Source: Lachnospiraceae bacterium UBA3785 (GTDB lineage: Bacteria; Bacillota; Clostridia; Lachnospirales; Lachnospiraceae). From it: a DNA stretch of 33,858 nucleotides. The stretch spans positions 1 to 33,858 of the forward strand of contig DFFD01000015.1 of the NCBI GenBank assembly GCA_002369495.1, given 5' to 3'. A program made the position numbers and the translations under genes. Positions within the stretch are counted from its first letter, which is position 1. The number at the start of each line of letters is the position of its first letter. The notes beneath the pieces were generated by a model, which was not told where the DNA came from, made no database searches, and worked only from the letters and a program-made list of their open reading frames with translations. Positions 1-7,624 of the stretch are shown in pieces.

Positions 1-426
1 GAGACCATCGGGGACATCCTGATCGACCGCGAAAATGCCTCCGCCTTCCTCTTCATCGCCGCCGACCTCGCGCACCTCGTCACAGAGGAGCTCGTCCGCG
101 TGAAGCACACCTCGGTCAGCTGCCGGCAGATCCCGCCCTCCGAGTGTACGGTCCGGCCGGAGTTCGAGGTCCGGGAGGGCTCCGTCGCCTCCGAGCGCCT
201 CGACGCGGTCCTCGCGTTCGTCTTCCGCCTCGCCCGCGGCAAGGCCCAGGAGCTCATCACCCGCGAGGCGGTCTTCGTCGACGGCCGCACAGCCGTCTCC
301 GCCGGGGCAGACCTGACCCCCGGAAGCCGCGTATCGGTCCGGGGGTTCGGAAAGTTCATCTATGACGGCGCCGTGAACACGACGAAGAAGGGCCGCACCT
401 TCGTCCGGGTGCGGGTGTTTAAGTAA
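1..426 (+). CDS. ylmH: YlmH-like S4-domain RNA-binding protein, 3' part
   Basis: The reading frame is already open at base 1, so the gene's start lies outside the window; 141 residues are visible. The first part (ETIGDILID, then AFLFIAADLAHLV) resembles the region of YlmH before its S4 domain. The C-terminal half is an S4 RNA-binding domain (about residues 60-120: SERLDAVLAFVFRLARGKAQ, then VFVDGR, then the glycine-rich SVRGFGKF). YlmH belongs to the division-cluster genes of Firmicutes and is linked to ribosome-associated RNA binding. In many relatives divIVA follows it; here the next genes are on the opposite strand, so that neighbour is missing. The S4 assignment is firm; the ylmH name rests on the pre-S4 part. 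Confidence 0.85.
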   Translation, partial: ETIGDILIDRENASAFLFIAADLAHLVTEELVRVKHTSVSCRQIPPSECTVRPEFEVREGSVASERLDAVLAFVFRLARGKAQELITREAVFVDGRTAVSAGADLTPGSRVSVRGFGKFIYDGAVNTTKKGRTFVRVRVFK

Positions 427-435
427 GTGATTGCT

Positions 436-544
436 GGGGACGGTTCCTGGAAGGCCGCTTTCTCCGGGGACGGTTCCTGGAAGGCCGCTTTCTCCGGGGA
501 CGGTTCCTGGGAGGCCGCCTGCGGCGGCCGGTGGGAACCGTCCC
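436..544. repeat. GGGACGGTTCC palindromic intergenic repeat, copy 1 (three tandem 30-bp units)
   Basis: Three 30-bp units start at 436, 466 and 496, each opening GGGGACGGTTCCTGG. The third is completed into a palindrome by GGGAACCGTCCC at 533-544, with an inner perfect stem GGCCGCC/GGCGGCC (513-519, 523-529). It lies between the converging 3' ends of ylmH and the phosphatase gene, so it could also stop transcription, although it has no T-run. Related copies sit at 2060-2108 and 17765-17845. Confidence 0.85.
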
Positions 545-558
545 TGAAGCCACCTTCC

Positions 559-2025
559 TCACTCCACCAGCTCGATCCTCCCCTCGATATGCGCATCCAG
601 CCCCTCATGCGTGGCAAAATACTCCTCCAGGATATTGTTCACCGAGGTCGCGATCACCCGCGGGCGCATATTCTTCTTCACTTCCTCGAGCGGAACACCG
701 AGAAACTCGTCAAAATTCTTAAAGTGATAATTCTGGATCGCAAACTTCAGCCTCGTCTCCGGCGTGATCGGTTCCCCGTTGAACGTCAGCTCCTCCAGCA
801 CCCGCGTCGTCTTGTTGTAGCGGATGTGCATGCCTTTCGAGAACTGATAGAACTCGGTCTCGCCCGTCCAGGCCTCGTCGCGCATGATGTGCTTCACCAT
901 GGTCCGGATCTGGTCCCCTGTCATCTCCACCATCCAGAGGTTGTCGTCGAACGGGGTGTTTTCCAGCATATCCTGGTACTCGATCACCGGACCCAGCTCC
1001 TTCTTCCGGATGCTGCCGGATCCCATCATCATGACGTCAAAGCTGCTCTCCCACTGCAGCGAGTCCGTGTACAGGTTGCCCATCTCGGTCTCCTGCTCGC
1101 GGCACGGGTGCGTGAGCTTTCTGGCCCAGCGCGTCACGACGCGTTTGTATTTTCTGTCGGTCTGGGTCCGGTAGCTGTCCAGCAGCTCCTCCAGCGGCTC
1201 GTCCTTCGGCGCGGTCTTTTCGTTGATCGGGACGCATTTCCAGGAAAATGAAAGCAGCTTCCTCTGCTCCTTATCATACTGCAGCTCGATCTGCCCGATG
1301 ATGCCCGTCCCGGTGCCTGCCTGCACGATTGGGATCCCGTTCACCACCTCCGGCTTCTCCATAAAGCTGTGGCTGTGTCCGCCGATGATCATGTCGACCC
1401 CGCAGTCCGGGTCCAGCGCCTCCGCCAGCTGCCGGTCCATCTCGAGACCGATGTGCGTCAGCAGGATCGTCATGTCCGTCTTCACGGTCCGGTAGTTGTC
1501 GCAGATAATGCTGACTTCCTTCGCCGCCTCCTTGACATCGATAAAGGAACCGATGATCCGCTCCTGTTTTGTGGACGCAAGCACCTCCTCGGTCAGGATC
1601 CCGATAAACAGGATCCGGCAGCCGCCGATCTCCACATTGATGTAGGGCTGGAAGAGCCGCGCGCTGTTCATAGTCACGAACAGGTTTGCGTTGATGATCG
1701 GGAATTTTGCGCATTTTTCGAGAAATAAAAGATGCGCCAGCCCGTAATCCACCTCATGGTTTCCGAGCGTGGCCACATCCGGCCTTAAGCTGTTCATCAG
1801 ATCGATCGTCGACAGGCCCTCATACTCCTGGTCGATGATCGACCCCCGGAACATATCGCCGGCGACGACGTAGAGCACATTTTTCTTCTCCTGACGCACC
1901 TTGCTGATGTAGCCGGACAGGCGCACCAGGCCGCCCCACTCCTGTCCGTCAATAGTCTTCGGCAGAAAGTCCCCGTGCATGTCATTGGAGTGCAGGATGG
2001 TCAGTTTCGTGATGGTATCGTCCAT
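559..2025 (-). CDS. 5'-nucleotidase/UshA-family metallophosphatase, cytoplasmic
   Basis: A 488-residue two-domain protein of the 5'-nucleotidase/2',3'-cyclic phosphodiesterase family, expected to hydrolyse nucleotides or related phosphoesters using two metal ions. The N-terminal calcineurin-like domain shows the metal-ligand motifs: NDMHG (residues 14-18), GDMF (56-59), GNHE (88-91), a later THIG and GGHSHS. The C-terminal 5_nucleotid_C domain includes EMGNLYTDSLQW, MGSGSIRK and ENTPFDDNLW. There is no signal peptide or membrane helix, so unlike UshA it should act inside the cell. The ATG is preceded at a good distance by AAGGAGGT. The gene is separated from the CDF gene upstream by a palindromic repeat. 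The substrate cannot be read from the sequence. Confidence 0.9.
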   Translation of the reverse strand: MDDTITKLTILHSNDMHGDFLPKTIDGQEWGGLVRLSGYISKVRQEKKNVLYVVAGDMFRGSIIDQEYEGLSTIDLMNSLRPDVATLGNHEVDYGLAHLLFLEKCAKFPIINANLFVTMNSARLFQPYINVEIGGCRILFIGILTEEVLASTKQERIIGSFIDVKEAAKEVSIICDNYRTVKTDMTILLTHIGLEMDRQLAEALDPDCGVDMIIGGHSHSFMEKPEVVNGIPIVQAGTGTGIIGQIELQYDKEQRKLLSFSWKCVPINEKTAPKDEPLEELLDSYRTQTDRKYKRVVTRWARKLTHPCREQETEMGNLYTDSLQWESSFDVMMMGSGSIRKKELGPVIEYQDMLENTPFDDNLWMVEMTGDQIRTMVKHIMRDEAWTGETEFYQFSKGMHIRYNKTTRVLEELTFNGEPITPETRLKFAIQNYHFKNFDEFLGVPLEEVKKNMRPRVIATSVNNILEEYFATHEGLDAHIEGRIELVE

Positions 2026-2059
2026 AAAAAACCTCCTTCTTGCAGGCTGAGAGGACTGC

Positions 2060-2108
2060 GGGGACGGTTCCCGGGAGGCCGCCTGCGGCGGCCGGGGAGA
2101 ACCGTCCC
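2060..2108. repeat. GGGACGGTTCC palindromic intergenic repeat, copy 2
   Basis: A single palindrome: GGGGACGGTTC at 2060-2070 pairs with GAACCGTCCC at 2099-2108 around the same inner GGCCGCC/GGCGGCC hairpin as copy 1. It lies between the stop of the CDF gene (2123) and the start of the phosphatase gene (2025), so it would be transcribed if the two genes share a message. Confidence 0.85.
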
Positions 2109-2122
2109 TGTTCCGTGACCCC

Positions 2123-3247
2123 TCATTGCTCTGAGAAATCCGTATCCATATTCACAACCAGCTCATACTCCGGAAATGCCTTCTGCACATCCGCCACCGT
2201 CTCGCAGAAGACCGCCTTCCGGTCCTTCGCGTTAAAGCTCACCACGAGGTCGAACCGCATCGACTTCTCCTCCTTCTCGAGGTAGAACCCGTGTATCTGC
2301 TTCACATGCCTGTGGGTGAACACGATGTCGTGCACCTTCTTGCGCGCCGCGATCACCTCCGGGTCGCGCGTGTTCACCGAGTAGACTCCGACCGCCGTCA
2401 GGATCACGTGATGCACCTCGAACACCTTATCCTGGATCTTGCGAATCAGCCGGTCCAGCTCATTTGCCGAAAATGTATCCGGCACCTCGATATGGATCGA
2501 CCCGTTCCAGTTGTCCGGCCCGTAGTTGTTCAGGATGAGGTCATACGCTCCCTGCACGCCCGGAAATTCCACCACCGTCTCCTTGATCGCCTGCGCGAGT
2601 TCCGCGTCGTTCCGTTCGCCCAGGATCTGCGAGATCGTGTCCTTCAGCATTTCGATCCCGGACTTGATGATCACAACGGAGATGACCGCGCCGAGCCACG
2701 CTTCCAGAGAGACATGGAAAATGAGAAAAATCGCCGCCGCCACCAGCGTCGACGCCGAAATCACCGAATCCAGCGTCGCGTCCTCACCCGAGTTCACCAG
2801 CGAGTCCGAGTTGACCTTCTCGCCGACGCTCTTCACGTAGCGCCCGAGGACTATTTTCACCACGACCGCCACCGCCACGATGACCAGCGAGACCGGCGTG
2901 TAATCCGGGGTCTCCGGGTGAATGATCTGCTTAACTGACTCCTCAAACGACGTAACGCCCGCGTACAGCACGATCACCGAGATGATCATCGCGCTCAGGT
3001 ATTCGATCCGCCCGTAGCCGAACGGATGCTTCTTGTCGGGCTCCTTCGCCGCGAGCTTCGTCCCCACGATCGTGATCAGCGAGCTCCCCGCGTCCGATAT
3101 GTTGTTGACCGCGTCCAGTATGATTGCGATCGAGTTGGTCAGCACCCCGATCACCGCCTTGAAGGCCGCGAGGAACACATTGGCGACGATGCCGATGATG
3201 CTGGTCCTCACGATCATTTTCTCTCTTGATGTCTCAATTGCCTGCAT
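2123..3247 (-). CDS. Cation diffusion facilitator (CDF) metal exporter, possibly Mn(II)
   Basis: A 374-residue membrane protein with the CDF fold: hydrophobic helices through about residue 210, then a cytoplasmic domain. The transport site reads N48-x-x-x-D52 in the second helix (NNISDAG) and D-x-x-x-D in the fifth (DATLDSV). An Asn/Asp plus Asp/Asp site is the type reported for Mn(II) exporters such as MntE, while zinc exporters usually carry His or Asp at the first position; that makes Mn(II) a reasonable but unproven guess. The C-terminal part is about 70-80 residues longer than a standard CDF and seems to hold a second ferredoxin-like segment (from about residue 300, with THRHVKQIHGFYLE). 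An AGGAG site precedes the ATG, which overlaps the end of a tiny upstream open frame. Confidence 0.9.
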   Translation of the reverse strand: MQAIETSREKMIVRTSIIGIVANVFLAAFKAVIGVLTNSIAIILDAVNNISDAGSSLITIVGTKLAAKEPDKKHPFGYGRIEYLSAMIISVIVLYAGVTSFEESVKQIIHPETPDYTPVSLVIVAVAVVVKIVLGRYVKSVGEKVNSDSLVNSGEDATLDSVISASTLVAAAIFLIFHVSLEAWLGAVISVVIIKSGIEMLKDTISQILGERNDAELAQAIKETVVEFPGVQGAYDLILNNYGPDNWNGSIHIEVPDTFSANELDRLIRKIQDKVFEVHHVILTAVGVYSVNTRDPEVIAARKKVHDIVFTHRHVKQIHGFYLEKEEKSMRFDLVVSFNAKDRKAVFCETVADVQKAFPEYELVVNMDTDFSEQ

Positions 3248-3371
3248 TTTCCGTTTCTCCTAATCTTTCAAACTTTTTTACCCACAGACTGAGCGCTTCA
3301 TCTGCCCGGATACGCTCCCTCTCGCCTTCGTCAAGCTTCGCGATCATCCCGCTCTTGTATAAAAATGCCAC
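3234..3371 (-). CDS. Possible 45-residue small protein overlapping the CDF start
   Basis: A short frame opens after an in-frame TAA and runs from a GTG at 3371 (or an ATG at 3347, 37 residues) to a TGA at 3234-3236, ending 14 bases inside the CDF gene. The product would be charged and helical (KLDEGERERIRADEALSLWV, then KKFERLGETENAGN). The overlap is what translational coupling would look like. I do not recognise it. It could equally be the tail of a gene whose 5' part was lost when the neighbouring accessory genes arrived. No convincing ribosome binding site precedes either start. Confidence 0.3.
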   Translation of the reverse strand: MAFLYKSGMIAKLDEGERERIRADEALSLWVKKFERLGETENAGN

Positions 3372-3395
3372 TTTTGAACCGCCTTACCACTCGGC

Positions 3396-4244
3396 TCACC
3401 TCACCGGATGATACTGCTCACACTTACACTTCTTAAACTTCAGCCCGCTCCCGCACGGGCACAGTTCATTCCGCCCGATCTTTCTCTTCTTCGGCGGCAT
3501 TTTGGTCATCTGCTGACTGAAGAACTGAGCCAAATGCTCGCGGCCGCCGTAACGGTCAAATATTTCATCTATTGCCGCTCTATCGTCGGGAATGTCTTCA
3601 TCCCTCTCCGGAATATCGTCCGGCAATACAGGTGCATCCGCCAGTTCGTCCGGTTTCCAGCCTCTGAGGACAGGGTTCGGCAGAACCCGATAGAGCTTAT
3701 TCCCCAGATCCCGAAATTGCCTGACTTGCGCGAGTGTGCGGAAATGTATTTTCCCGGAACTCTCCGCCCTGAGAACTTCCGTTACCCATGAAGCCCCGCT
3801 GCACAGCGCATACGGCTGATATAATACACATTGATCCAGGAGCTGCTGCGACCATTCATCATCCAGCCCCAGCACCGTTTTCCCGAAATCAAGGATTGCT
3901 CTCGCCTCCGGAAGACCCAGGAGCCAGGTGTCGGGCTCAAGCAGACCCTCCTCCGGCCATTCATGAAACGGAAGATCATGCCGGGCGGCAACAAAAGCAT
4001 CAAAATCGTCGCCGATAACAAGCAGGTGCCCCGTCACCAGTTCCGGATCTTCAACACCTTCATTCACCACATAGCAATGGCAGCGGAGCAGGTTCCTGAC
4101 GCATCTGTCCAGGACCCGCTCGACCTGCTTTGCGGTGACATCCGGATGCCGTTCCGCTATCTTCTTAACAACATAAGTCACCGGTACGGACCAGTAATGC
4201 TGTGCATAAGCCTCAAAGAGTTTTCCAAGTTTTTCATCGGTCAT
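3396..4244 (-). CDS. SEC-C motif protein of unknown function
   Basis: About 282 residues from the ATG at 4244; an in-frame GTG at 4256 would add four residues, and neither start has a strong ribosome binding site. The last about 25 residues are a SEC-C zinc-binding motif (RNELCPCGSGLKFKKC, with the Cys ligands visible), preceded by a basic linker. This is the tag found at the end of SecA and of many otherwise unrelated proteins. The rest is acidic with many Trp and Leu residues and is not recognised. It starts about 70 bases after the upstream ATPase gene stops on the same strand, so the two probably form an operon behind the promoter at 6153-6181. The function of the pair is unknown. Confidence 0.75.
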   Translation of the reverse strand: MTDEKLGKLFEAYAQHYWSVPVTYVVKKIAERHPDVTAKQVERVLDRCVRNLLRCHCYVVNEGVEDPELVTGHLLVIGDDFDAFVAARHDLPFHEWPEEGLLEPDTWLLGLPEARAILDFGKTVLGLDDEWSQQLLDQCVLYQPYALCSGASWVTEVLRAESSGKIHFRTLAQVRQFRDLGNKLYRVLPNPVLRGWKPDELADAPVLPDDIPERDEDIPDDRAAIDEIFDRYGGREHLAQFFSQQMTKMPPKKRKIGRNELCPCGSGLKFKKCKCEQYHPVR

Positions 4245-4314
4245 ACTTATCACCACACTTTCTTTTGACTGTTGGAATCGGTCTTATTCCGATCCTTCGA
4301 AGGAGTCCCGAATT

Positions 4315-6132
4315 TCATAACCTTTCGAGATATTCTTCCACGTTCATATATTCTATGCCATTATCCATAGGCTGCGACTTTCCGCGATAGATGACACATT
4401 TACGCGTGATAGGTCCATAAATATGCTCTGCAGCAGTACAATCTTCCGGAGAAAGAAGTGTCCGGTATTGCCTGGATACCGCTTCCATGCTGTGTTTGAT
4501 CTCATACGCTTCACACGTATAATTGCTCTTATTAACAATCAACATATCAAATTCGGCACGGGCAAAGATCAGTTTAAACGCACGCCGGTCTTTTGGCAGA
4601 GCCCGGCTTGTCTCGAGCAGAACAATGTCTTCCATCATCCGCCCCCTTACATCTTCAAGGATACGTTCGCAGGCCAGATCCCGTTCCTTGAGGCTAAAAG
4701 AGGAGAACAAAGGGTCTTTCATCAATACATGGACCAAAGCCTGAGCCTGAGAATATCGCATGCCCGGCTGTGTAAAGATCACATATTCCGACGGAGTACT
4801 GTCTGAAAATGCTGTTTCCGAAGGAAGATCCACAACAAGATCAAGTGCTTTCAGGTATTCTCTGATTTCTTCTACGTGAGCTTTTTTGATGCCTATGGTC
4901 TGATCCTCACGATTGCGTATTTCCAGCATTTCCATCAGCTTACGGGTAATGGCTTCCCGGTCAATGCGATCCAGAATATCTGTCCTTTTTTCAGGATCTG
5001 CCTGCTTTCTGAGGAGTTCCGCTGCGGACCCCAGATCATGAGACTTAAAAGCCCTTGTCTGCGTGCTGATCAGAAACTGATGATTCATGCTTTCAATGAT
5101 GCGGTTAATGGCGCCGGTGAGTTCTCCTGCTTCGTATAATTCACGAAGATGCCGAAAATATTCGCCGTCCTTACAGCAGGCAAGAGAGTGCCGGATATTT
5201 TTACAGATTGCTGTATCAATATAACGCCTGGTAGATTCATCATCCCGGAAAGAGGCCTCAGGGGAGAGCAGGTCTTCGTCATCAAAATCCGTTTCACCCA
5301 TGCGAAGCGTTCCGCCATAGCAGATATATTCATCAATATTTCGGATTCCCAAAACCCTTACGTACTCATGAAATGGAATATAGGTTGTATGAATGAGAAA
5401 AGCGCGGTCGTACAGCTCCTGCGACATCGTAAACCAGAAGCCAAGAGAATCCGTCCCGGAAAGGATGATCTTCATGCCCATCATAGCATAGACATCAGAA
5501 AAAAGTGCTGCTCCATCGATAAAGTCATCCATAAGCGTCACTTCATCCAGAAACACATAGCGGTATCCGGATGAAGCCAGCATCTTTAAATCATGGTTCA
5601 TATCGGTCATACTGTCTGTTGTCCGAGCCTTAATGTATACAGCCTGTGACAATTCCTCATAAGACAGCTCATTTACCATCTGGAACAGCAGAGTCGTTTT
5701 TCCGGTACGCCGGAGACCGTACAACAGACAGACCTTTCCGGGATAATTCCCGCGAACATATTTATGCAGAAGAGAAAAGCAGTCCCGCTTGTGATACCCC
5801 TTTACAGAAGATGTCATCATCAGCAGTTCCTCTCCACGAAGTACATGGGTGTGAAAATAGTCTGTCTCCGGTTCTGTGGATACACCCAGAGAGGGCGTGG
5901 ACGGATTCACAGCCTTTAGTTTTTTCAGTTCCGCCTGCAATGTTTTTCTCAGTGTAATCTTTCGGAATATCTCTTCCCGCTCCGCGATCTTTATATATTT
6001 GGAGACAGTATGTCCATTCTCTGTCCATTGAAGGTAAGGCTGTGATTTACCCTTAATTTTTTTATAGACCAGATATCCCACGGGCAGTTCTTCCAGCTGT
6101 CTTTCGATTTCAGCAATTCGTGGTTCATTCAT
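4315..6132 (-). CDS. AAA-type P-loop ATPase with nuclease-like C-terminus
   Basis: 605 residues from the ATG at 6132, which has GGAGG nine bases upstream; an in-frame GTG at 6141 directly abuts that site and is less likely. Residues 1-75 form a small charged domain (GYLVYKKIKGKSQPYLQW, then SKYIKI). The ATPase core carries Walker A GLRRTGKTTLL (139-149) and Walker B YVFLDEVTLM (192-201), typical of the AAA_14-like ATPases often found with DUF4143 domains. Near residues 530-555, AEFDMLIV followed by EAYEIKHS has the spacing of a PD-(D/E)xK-type nuclease core (D, then ExK); this last call is tentative. Base composition is AT-richer than the core genes around it, suggesting transfer. It is probably co-transcribed with the SEC-C gene. 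Its biological role is not known. Confidence 0.75.
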   Translation of the reverse strand: MNEPRIAEIERQLEELPVGYLVYKKIKGKSQPYLQWTENGHTVSKYIKIAEREEIFRKITLRKTLQAELKKLKAVNPSTPSLGVSTEPETDYFHTHVLRGEELLMMTSSVKGYHKRDCFSLLHKYVRGNYPGKVCLLYGLRRTGKTTLLFQMVNELSYEELSQAVYIKARTTDSMTDMNHDLKMLASSGYRYVFLDEVTLMDDFIDGAALFSDVYAMMGMKIILSGTDSLGFWFTMSQELYDRAFLIHTTYIPFHEYVRVLGIRNIDEYICYGGTLRMGETDFDDEDLLSPEASFRDDESTRRYIDTAICKNIRHSLACCKDGEYFRHLRELYEAGELTGAINRIIESMNHQFLISTQTRAFKSHDLGSAAELLRKQADPEKRTDILDRIDREAITRKLMEMLEIRNREDQTIGIKKAHVEEIREYLKALDLVVDLPSETAFSDSTPSEYVIFTQPGMRYSQAQALVHVLMKDPLFSSFSLKERDLACERILEDVRGRMMEDIVLLETSRALPKDRRAFKLIFARAEFDMLIVNKSNYTCEAYEIKHSMEAVSRQYRTLLSPEDCTAAEHIYGPITRKCVIYRGKSQPMDNGIEYMNVEEYLERL

Positions 6133-6152
6133 TGTAGTCACCCTCCGAAATC

Positions 6153-6181
6153 ATGATAGCACGAGATAACCACAATTTCAA
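6153..6181 (-). promoter_or_regulatory. Promoter of the ATPase/SEC-C operon
   Basis: On the minus strand a -35 box TTGAAA (6176-6181) and a -10 box TATCAT (6153-6158) are separated by exactly 17 bases. This is one of the best sigma-70/sigma-A type promoters in the window. It lies about 20 bases ahead of the ATPase ATG and sits inside the palindrome at 6155-6199. Confidence 0.65.
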
Positions 6182-6199
6182 TGGTTATCTCGTGTTATC
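6155..6199. promoter_or_regulatory. Palindromic operator candidate over the ATPase promoter
   Basis: Two 18-base arms (6155-6172 and 6182-6199) are reverse complements with one mismatch; the core is CACGAGATAACCA against TGGTTATCTCGTG. The 9-base centre contains most of the -35 box, and one arm fills the space between -35 and -10. This geometry suits a repressor dimer that blocks RNA polymerase. A transcribed hairpin is less likely because the palindrome overlaps the promoter itself. Confidence 0.5.
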
Positions 6200-6786
6200 T
6201 GTTTCACGGGCTATTGCCTGTGTAAGTATTGGTTCTATTTTTTTCTGCCTGATGTTAACACCTGCCGCCAACCATTAAACCTGCAGCGGCAATTTCACCT
6301 GCCAGGCGTTCTTTCTCGTTCGCTCGAATGATCGGCTCCATCCTGCTGTTTAAGACAGCGATATCGCTCTTCGAAACTCTTCTTACGATCACAGAACTGC
6401 ACTGTGCAGAAGACGCTTTAACAGCTTTCTTTCTCATAATCGCATGCTTGGCATATCTTACGATCCGGCTGATAAAGGACAGGATCCTCTGCCCTGACGT
6501 CTTACGACATTTCTTCGAATAGCTTTCAAGAAATCGTTTAGCGGAAGGCGTGAAAATGACTGCGACATTTTCATAAGAGTAGAATCGAATCCTTCGCGGA
6601 CAAACAGCTAGTTCCTCACATATTATACCTGCTTACACTATAGACATTATTCCGAAGGATGGCAAACCCCCTCTGACATCCTTCCGAAGGATATCAAACG
6701 GAGTCTTGATATCATCGTCCTGAAGACAGCCCATTTAAACAGCTGATCACGGAGGATAATGATAAGGAACTAATCGATTCGCATGC
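6200..6786. other. AT-richer stretch with one degraded frame and no intact gene
   Basis: Between the operator at 6155-6199 and the terminator at 6787 I see no gene with a usable start. The notable contents are the minus-strand open frame at 6255-6632 and copies of a CCGAAGGAT motif, including the palindrome ATCCTTC-C-GAAGGAT near 6679-6693. A TCCTTCGAAGGA palindrome also occurs at 4293-4304 between the two accessory genes. The stretch reads as decayed accessory DNA. Confidence 0.5.
6255..6632 (-). pseudogene. Possible gene remnant, open frame without a normal start
   Basis: The minus strand is open for 125 codons from just after a TAA (6633-6635) to a TAA at 6255-6257. The only ATG (6437) would give 60 residues and has no ribosome binding site. 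The translation is basic and helical (for example AKRFLESYSKKCRKTSGQ, then SKSDIAVLNSRMEPII). A frame this long in AT-richer DNA suggests an eroded gene whose start has been lost. I do not recognise the family. Confidence 0.25.
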
Positions 6787-6817
6787 AAAAGGTCCGGCCT
6801 CCCGGCCGGACCTTTTT
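6787..6817 (-). terminator. Bidirectional intrinsic terminator after the 3D-domain gene
   Basis: A perfect hairpin has arms GGTCCGGCC/GGCCGGACC (6791-6799, 6804-6812) and loop TCCC, flanked by AAAA on the left and TTTTT on the right, so both strands end in a T-run. It starts 12 bases beyond the stop of the 3D-domain gene. Confidence 0.9.
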
Positions 6818-6828
6818 GCTGCCTGTTT

Positions 6829-7431
6829 TTATTCATGTACCAGATACACATCCGCACTGCTCATCCCAAACCGCAGCGCCTCCTCATGGGAATCCATAAA
6901 AATGTCCACATGCCCGTACGGCGTCCCGCGATCCTCAACCGTGTAGACCGTACCGTTGATGAGAAGCTTCGTCCCGAAGGGGACGCCGCCCATCGCGACC
7001 GTGTGTCCGGTTGTCGGCATGACGCCGCTGGCGGTCGCATTTCCCGCGACACTGCAGCAGGCCGCACAGTGGCAGTAGGCCGTCAGGGTGAACCGTCCGA
7101 GGTACTCCGCCGAGGCGAGCATCGCCTCCAGCGCCGCTGCCTCCGCTTTCGCTTGAGCGGCGGCAGCGGCCTCAGCCTTTGCCGCTTCCGCCGCCTCATA
7201 GGCGGCCCTGCGCCTTTTTTCCAGTTCTGCCTCCGCATCTTCGATCATCTCTTCGAAAGAGGAAGAGACTTCCTGACCGCTTTCCCCGGGTTCTGAAACA
7301 GCCTCCGCTGTATATTCATTCAAGTCCATGTCGGAAGCTTTGTCCCTGATGCCCGCGTAGACGGGGTCCGCCTGTGAGAAGACGAACATGGATGCCGCAA
7401 GCAGCACACTTGTAATCTTTTTAAAAACCAT
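6829..7431 (-). CDS. Secreted 3D-domain (MltA-like double-psi barrel) cell-wall protein
   Basis: 200 residues from the ATG at 7431, which has AAAGGAG just upstream; a longer frame starting at 7497 is rejected because the promoter lies inside it. Residues 1-26 are a signal peptide (basic MVFKK, hydrophobic core, cleavage near VYA-G). Residues 60-105 are an Ala/Glu/Lys-rich helical, probably coiled-coil, spacer. The C-terminal 3D domain (112-198) has its three signature aspartates in VEDRGT (D167) and HVDIFMD (D176, D180), plus YCHCAACC. 3D domains occur in resuscitation- and spore-associated lytic transglycosylase-like proteins, so a role in peptidoglycan remodelling outside the membrane is likely. 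Catalytic activity is inferred from the family only. Confidence 0.85.
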   Translation of the reverse strand: MVFKKITSVLLAASMFVFSQADPVYAGIRDKASDMDLNEYTAEAVSEPGESGQEVSSSFEEMIEDAEAELEKRRRAAYEAAEAAKAEAAAAAQAKAEAAALEAMLASAEYLGRFTLTAYCHCAACCSVAGNATASGVMPTTGHTVAMGGVPFGTKLLINGTVYTVEDRGTPYGHVDIFMDSHEEALRFGMSSADVYLVHE

Positions 7432-7455
7432 AAAAAAACTCCTTTCGAGAACAGG

Positions 7456-7483
7456 ATTATAGCACGGTTTTCCTGAAAGTAAA
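7456..7483 (-). promoter_or_regulatory. Promoter of the 3D-domain gene
   Basis: On the minus strand a consensus -10 box TATAAT (7456-7461) lies 16 bases after a -35-like TTTACT (7478-7483). The AAAGGAG site and ATG follow about 25 bases downstream. Confidence 0.65.
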
Positions 7484-7624
7484 GGAGTTTTTAACATTTT
7501 GTAACATTTCTGTAATATTTACAGGGCTTTTGCGCTCCCGCCTATCCGCATCCGTCAGATTGGACACATTTTAAAAATGAAGCCCCCTCAATTCCGGCAA
7601 ATATGCACAACCTGGCGGCATTTT

